DNA from: JBDSGC01 sp046594105
GTDB taxonomy: Bacteria > Acidobacteriota > Thermoanaerobaculia > Gp7-AA8
DNA: 20,568 bases
Direction: 5' to 3'
Assembly: GCA_046594105.1 (NCBI GenBank)
Contig: JBKJQB010000127.1
Span: 1-20,568 of the forward strand
The notes under the pieces are model-generated. The model made no database searches and was not told the origin of the DNA. It saw only the letters and a program-made list of their open reading frames with translations. Position 1 is the first letter of the stretch. Every line of letters begins with the position of its first letter. Both the position numbers and the translations under genes were made by a program. Positions 14,594-20,568 of this stretch are shown in pieces.

Positions 14594-15433
14594 TCAGCGA
14601 GCCGCGCGCGGTGATCGTCTCACGATCGTGCTTTGATCCCACTGATCGGCAATCCGATTCAACGCCTCTGCCGCCTGCGCCACGCGAGGCCCCGGTCGCG
14701 TGAACACATTTTCGTCGACGGCCACGGTGCTGGTCGAAACGCCCGAACGCTCCACCAGCGCGGCCACCTGCGCCGGCGTCACCGATCGGTTCGGCACGAG
14801 CAGAATGTCGGGGGGCGCGGCCACAAACGCCTCCAGCGGATACTGCGGCCAGCCTCCCGCTTCCACCGCATTGAGCGCGCCAACCAGAGCGAAAAGGTCA
14901 TCGGCAAAGGAGGCTGATCCGGCAACGTAGAGCGGGTCGGTCCAGACGGCGAGCATGATCCGCGGTCGATGAACTCGCGCCCTCTGCTGCGCCTTCAACT
15001 GACGTTCGACCTCATCCGCCGCCGGGCCGGCGCCGGGCGCTTCGATGGCAGCGCCGATGGTGCGCATGGAGGAGGCGATGTCGCGGAGTCGCTCGTTGCG
15101 CACGATCAGCAGCGGAATACCCAGCCGCTTCAACGCCGGACCGAGATTCGGCGGAAGTCCTGCCGCGTTGCCGATCACCAGGTCGGGGCGGAGGGCTGTG
15201 ATGCGCTCCACATCGGGCTGCACGCCGCCCACTTTCGGCAACGATCGGGCAGCAGCCGGAAAGTCCGAAGAATCGTCCGTCCCCACCAGGCGATTCCCGC
15301 CACCCACAGCGAAAACCATCTCGGTGACGTTGGGCGCCAGCGACACGACGCGACGCGGCTTCTGGTGTGCGCGTTCAGGCGCGGGGCAGGCGCTCAGCAG
15401 CAGCGCACAGGCGATCCACGGAATCACCGACAA
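14594..15433 (-). CDS. btuF: Cobalamin/siderophore-type ABC substrate-binding lipoprotein
   Basis: A BtuF/FhuD-type (class III) binding protein. The mature part begins RRVVSLAPNVTEMVFAVGGG and continues RLVGTDDSSDFP, LPKVGGVQPDVERITALRPD and LVIG. This resembles BtuF-like cobalamin-binding proteins. The N-terminus ends in a lipobox, ALLLSAC, with the modified Cys at residue 16 from the chosen start. The start is uncertain: TTG at 15433 or GTG at 15427 are the only candidates that give a normal signal sequence, and both lack a good ribosome binding site. An ATG at 15535 would translate through the terminator hairpin at 15470-15494 and was rejected. It is the first gene of the btuFCD-like unit. 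No cobalamin riboswitch is present; the upstream gap of about 85 bp is too short. Confidence 0.82.
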   Translation of the reverse strand: MSVIPWIACALLLSACPAPERAHQKPRRVVSLAPNVTEMVFAVGGGNRLVGTDDSSDFPAAARSLPKVGGVQPDVERITALRPDLVIGNAAGLPPNLGPALKRLGIPLLIVRNERLRDIASSMRTIGAAIEAPGAGPAADEVERQLKAQQRARVHRPRIMLAVWTDPLYVAGSASFADDLFALVGALNAVEAGGWPQYPLEAFVAAPPDILLVPNRSVTPAQVAALVERSGVSTSTVAVDENVFTRPGPRVAQAAEALNRIADQWDQSTIVRRSPRAAR

Positions 15434-15461
15434 CCGTGAAGGGGCGGCGAGCGGACGCCCT

Positions 15462-15494
15462 GAAAACAAAAACCGCGGCGCCAGGCCGCGGTTT
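15462..15494 (-). terminator. Intrinsic terminator of the kinase/coiled-coil unit
   Basis: AAACCGCGGC (15470-15479) and GCCGCGGTTT (15485-15494) form a perfect 10-bp GC-rich stem with a 5-nt loop. On the minus strand it is followed by a T-rich tail (TTTTTGTTTTC when counted from the stem's last bases). It sits 25 bp past the stop of the small coiled-coil gene and about 30 bp before the btuF start, so btuFCD expression needs read-through or a promoter I cannot see. Confidence 0.85.
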
Positions 15495-15518
15495 CTCGTC
15501 AGCGCCAAACGATCACGC

Positions 15519-15749
15519 TTACGCTTCGCCGCCATCTTCTTCTTCGAGGTCGTTGGTCAGCCCCAGCCGGGCACACGCAGCGGCGTACATCTGCTTGGAC
15601 GCGTTGATGGCCGTCTGGAGCTCCGCGATCCGATCCTTGACCTTGGAAAGCTCTTCCTCGATCTGGTCTTTGAGGTCGCTGATTTCCGCCTTGGTCACCT
15701 GCAGAGTGGTCTCGTAGAACTTCTTCTGTTGTTCTGTAATGACCGCCAT
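15519..15749 (-). CDS. Small coiled-coil protein of unknown function
   Basis: 76 residues, mostly one charged amphipathic helix (ITEQQKKFYETTLQVTKAEI, then LKDQIEEELSKVKDRIAELQ) with heptad-like spacing. A short acidic tail (DLEEEDGGEA) follows. I do not recognise a family. The ATG at 15749 is preceded by GGGGGAATG at reasonable distance. The gene lies 44 bp after the kinase gene on the same strand and is followed by a strong terminator, so the two probably form one transcript. A partner or adaptor role for the kinase fusion is possible, but nothing in the sequence proves it. Confidence 0.75.
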   Translation of the reverse strand: MAVITEQQKKFYETTLQVTKAEISDLKDQIEEELSKVKDRIAELQTAINASKQMYAAACARLGLTNDLEEEDGGEA

Positions 15750-15793
15750 GAACGCATTCCCCCACCGACTGCGATTCGCGAAAAGAGGCCGGA

Positions 15794-18766
<2,973 letters not shown>

Positions 18767-18785
18767 GTACGATTGGGCTCACAGG

Positions 18786-18814
18786 ATTACAGGAATGTAG
18801 TCATTCTGGCACAA
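18786..18814 (-). promoter_or_regulatory. Promoter of the kinase-fusion gene
   Basis: On the minus strand: TTGTGC, a 17-bp spacer, then TGTAAT. Both hexamers are close to the sigma-70 consensus. The -10 box lies about 20 nt before the ATG at 18766. It is divergent from the rho promoter about 150 bp away. Confidence 0.6.
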
Positions 18815-18967
18815 GGAAGGAATCGCTGCCAGAGCGGGAAGTGACCGCAGGAGCATCGTGGCAACCCGCGCTGGGAACCCGAACGCTCCTCGCACGCCAC
18901 CGTGAGAAACAGCTGAATCCGACAGGGGGGATCTCAACCACCGGATTCCCGCGCCGGCCGATTCCTG

Positions 18968-18996
18968 TTGCAATTGCCGAAAACCTCTCGCATACT
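18968..18996 (+). promoter_or_regulatory. Promoter of rho
   Basis: TTGCAA (18968-18973), a 17-bp spacer, then CATACT (18991-18996). Transcription would start near 19003, giving a leader of about 120 nt before the rho ATG. The 358 bp between the kinase and rho genes hold the two divergent promoters, the rho leader and the mini-ORF; I see nothing else there. Confidence 0.65.
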
Positions 18997-19003
18997 ACGC
19001 GCC

Positions 19004-19076
19004 GCACCTCGTGCGACGATCTTAGAAATGGCATTTTGCCGGGCGTTTTGAGAAGTTTTTCTCCGCCCGATCGTCG
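19004..19076 (+). promoter_or_regulatory. Structured 5' leader of rho
   Basis: Several nested stems fall within the predicted untranslated leader. GCAC-ctc-GTGC lies at 19004-19014. CGACGATC (19014-19021) can pair with GATCGTCG (19069-19076). Inside that, CGGGCG (19040-19045) pairs with CGCCCG (19064-19069), and GAGAA (19050-19054) pairs with TTCTC (19059-19063) around a 4-nt loop. Some stems share a base and compete. No standard terminator U-tract follows. Autogenous control of rho through its leader is known in E. coli; a similar role here is inferred. Confidence 0.5.
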
Positions 19077-19110
19077 GCTTCCGACCAAACTCGAAGGTGA
19101 GCACTTATCC

Positions 19111-19128
19111 ATGTTTGAGGTTGAATGA
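19111..19128 (+). CDS. Five-codon mini-ORF (MFEVE) overlapping the rho start
   Basis: ATG TTT GAG GTT GAA TGA. The stop overlaps the rho ATG as ATGA. An AAGGTGAG sequence 9 nt upstream could serve as its ribosome binding site, while GAGG inside the mini-ORF serves rho. It could be a leader peptide that couples translation to rho, or chance. No homology can be judged at this length. Confidence 0.3.
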   Translation: MFEVE

Positions 19129-20483
19129 CACCAGATAATCGTCAGCCGCGTAAGCGTCGTCGTCGCAGACGGCGCACGCAGGGCGCAGGGCCGGAACAGA
19201 ACGGCTCCGCCAACTCCGCCGCGCAGCCGAATGGCAACGTGGCCGCACCACCCGACCAGCAATCCTTCACCGGAGCGGGCGGGCGCCGGCGCCGACGCTC
19301 GCGTCGCGGTGGGCGTCCCGGTGGGGCCTCCCCTGGATCCGATGGGATGCCACAGCAGCAGGGCTCTGAAGCTCCCTCAGGTGAGCTGACTCCCGCCTCG
19401 GGAGTGCTCTGGATCAAACCGAACGGAGCCGGACTGCTGGTTCAGCCCGGCAACAACTATGTGCCCACCCAGGGTGATGCCATCGTGCCCCGCTCCACCA
19501 TTGACAAGCTTCATCTCCAGGCAGGCCTCCTCCTGGCCGGCAGCGCACGACGCGCAGGCAACAATCTCGAATTCGTCGGCCTGGAGCAGGTTGAGGGGAT
19601 GTCGCTCGAGGAGTACCGCGAATCGCGGCGTCCCTTCTCCGAGCTCATCTCCATCGATCCGAATGAGGTCTTCAAGCTGGAGACTGAGCCGGAGCGCCTG
19701 ACCACCCGCGTCATCGATCTGCTCTCGCCCATCGGCATGGGACAGCGCTGCCTGATCGTGGCCCCTCCCAAAGCGGGCAAGACGACGCTGCTCAAGGACA
19801 TCGCGCACGGAATCAATCTCAACCATCCCGACGTCACCTTGTTTGTTCTTCTGGTGGACGAGCGGCCGGAGGAAGTCACCGACTTCCGTCGCAGCGTGGC
19901 CCGGGGGGAAGTGGTGGCCTCCAGCTCGGATGAGACGGCGGAGAACCACATCCAGATTGCCGAGGTGGTTCTCGAGCGTGCTCGCCGTCTGGTGGAGATG
20001 AACAAAAACGTGGTGATCCTGTGCGACTCCATCACCCGGATGTCGCGCGCCTACAACAACGAGCAGCGAGGGTCGGGAAAGATCCTCTCCGGTGGCATCG
20101 ACGCGCGAACGATGGAGAAGCCGCGACGCTTTTTCGGAGCGGCCCGCAACGGGGAAGACTGGGGCTCGCTCACCATCATCGCCACGGCGCTGGTGGATAC
20201 CGGCTCGCGGATGGACGAAGTCATCTTCCAGGAGTTCAAGGGCACCGGCAACACGGAGATCGTGCTCGATCGAGGGCTGTTCGAGCGCCGCATCTTCCCG
20301 GCCATCAACATCGCCCAGACGGGGACGCGGAAGGAAGAAAAACTCCTGCCGCCGACGGTGCTGGCCAAGGTGATCACGCTTCGCAGAGCGCTGGCGGGAA
20401 CCGATCCGATGAACGCCATGAAAATGCTCCTCGAGCGACTCCAGAAGTTCCCCTCGAACGACGCATTCCTCAAAAGCTTCTGA
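19125..20483 (+). CDS. rho: Transcription termination factor Rho
   Basis: A 452-residue hexameric RNA helicase/ATPase that terminates transcription. The RNA-binding cold-shock-like domain lies at about 92-165 (SGVLWIKPNGAGLLVQPGNN). The motor domain has Walker A IVAPPKAGKTTLLK (211-224), catalytic-Glu segment LVDERPEEVTDFRRSV, Walker B VVILCDSITR (Asp301), Q-loop region LSGGIDARTMEKPRRFFGAA, and GTGNTEIVLDRGL with the Arg finger region. The usual N-terminal helical Rho_N domain is missing; instead there are 90 low-complexity residues with two Arg clusters (9-17 and 54-64). The ATG at 19125 has GAGG 4 nt upstream. The gene is monocistronic in view and no terminator is seen in the last 85 bp. 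Confidence 0.97.
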   Translation: MTPDNRQPRKRRRRRRRTQGAGPEQNGSANSAAQPNGNVAAPPDQQSFTGAGGRRRRRSRRGGRPGGASPGSDGMPQQQGSEAPSGELTPASGVLWIKPNGAGLLVQPGNNYVPTQGDAIVPRSTIDKLHLQAGLLLAGSARRAGNNLEFVGLEQVEGMSLEEYRESRRPFSELISIDPNEVFKLETEPERLTTRVIDLLSPIGMGQRCLIVAPPKAGKTTLLKDIAHGINLNHPDVTLFVLLVDERPEEVTDFRRSVARGEVVASSSDETAENHIQIAEVVLERARRLVEMNKNVVILCDSITRMSRAYNNEQRGSGKILSGGIDARTMEKPRRFFGAARNGEDWGSLTIIATALVDTGSRMDEVIFQEFKGTGNTEIVLDRGLFERRIFPAINIAQTGTRKEEKLLPPTVLAKVITLRRALAGTDPMNAMKMLLERLQKFPSNDAFLKSF

Positions 20484-20522
20484 CGTCATCACTTGTTCAC
20501 ACCAGATTCGCGCACGGATACC

Positions 20523-20533
20523 CTGGTTTCTGG
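20523..20533 (+). repeat. Further copy of the CTGGTTTCTGG motif
   Basis: CTGGTTTCTGG, identical to the core of each arm of the 1448-1521 inverted repeat, occurs 40 bp past the rho stop. The remaining sequence to the window end (20484-20568) contains no gene or terminator that I can support; the next gene may begin outside the window. Confidence 0.4.
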
Positions 20534-20568
20534 TAAAACAACACGTCCACAGCAGCTTTGACTTACAG

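Noticed and set aside
15434..15518. Cobalamin riboswitch upstream of btuF
   Set aside because: The gap is only about 85 bp and mostly occupied by a terminator; a B12 riboswitch needs about 200 nt.
19377..20492. 371-codon minus-strand open frame antisense to rho
   Set aside because: Rho is unmistakable on the plus strand. The antisense product has no motifs.

Overview
The window is about 20.6 kb of GC-rich, gene-dense chromosomal DNA from a diderm bacterium. The evidence for a diderm is an Omp85-type outer-membrane protein, two TonB-type C-terminal domains, a lipoprotein-type ABC binding protein, and RodA. DUF4388, DUF4013, DUF2085 and tandem DUF5666 proteins, plus a large Ser/Thr kinase and an HD-GYP protein, suggest Acidobacteriota or a relative with a similar gene pool. 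That placement is inference. No tRNA, rRNA, CRISPR array, transposase, integrase or phage gene was seen. Several genes start with TTG or GTG, and many promoters show a TAnnCT-type -10 box.

Layout. 1-3.3 kb: a lone type IV pilin/pseudopilin and thymidine kinase (tdk) on the minus strand, then a POTRA/beta-barrel outer-membrane protein on the plus strand. tdk and the barrel gene diverge from a short region built around a perfect 24-bp inverted repeat whose arms lie just upstream of both -10 boxes. 3.3-5.4 kb: a minus-strand group of DUF4013 and DUF2085 membrane proteins (overlapping GTGA) and a DUF4388 protein with its own good promoter. 5.6-12.6 kb: a plus-strand series of a TonB-like protein, RodA, a VanZ-like protein, a GAF/HD-GYP protein, an MFS transporter and a secreted protein with tandem DUF5666-like repeats. 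12.8-18.8 kb: a minus-strand series of a 990-residue kinase fusion, a small coiled-coil protein, a terminator, and a btuFCD-like uptake ABC transporter. 19.1-20.5 kb: rho on the plus strand, behind a structured leader and a five-codon mini-ORF.

The most unusual item is the 990-residue protein. It joins a degenerate response-regulator receiver domain, a complete Ser/Thr kinase, one membrane helix, a Pro/Ala-rich stretch and a TonB C-terminal domain. This could physically link an outer-membrane partner to a cytoplasmic kinase. It lies next to a vitamin B12/iron-type ABC importer, the kind of transporter normally fed by TonB-dependent receptors. Other notable items are a dispersed 3'-end repeat (three copies, about 85-100 bp, with a GCCGGC-acg-GCCGGC hairpin), the structured rho leader, and a 9-A slippery run in the DUF4388 gene.
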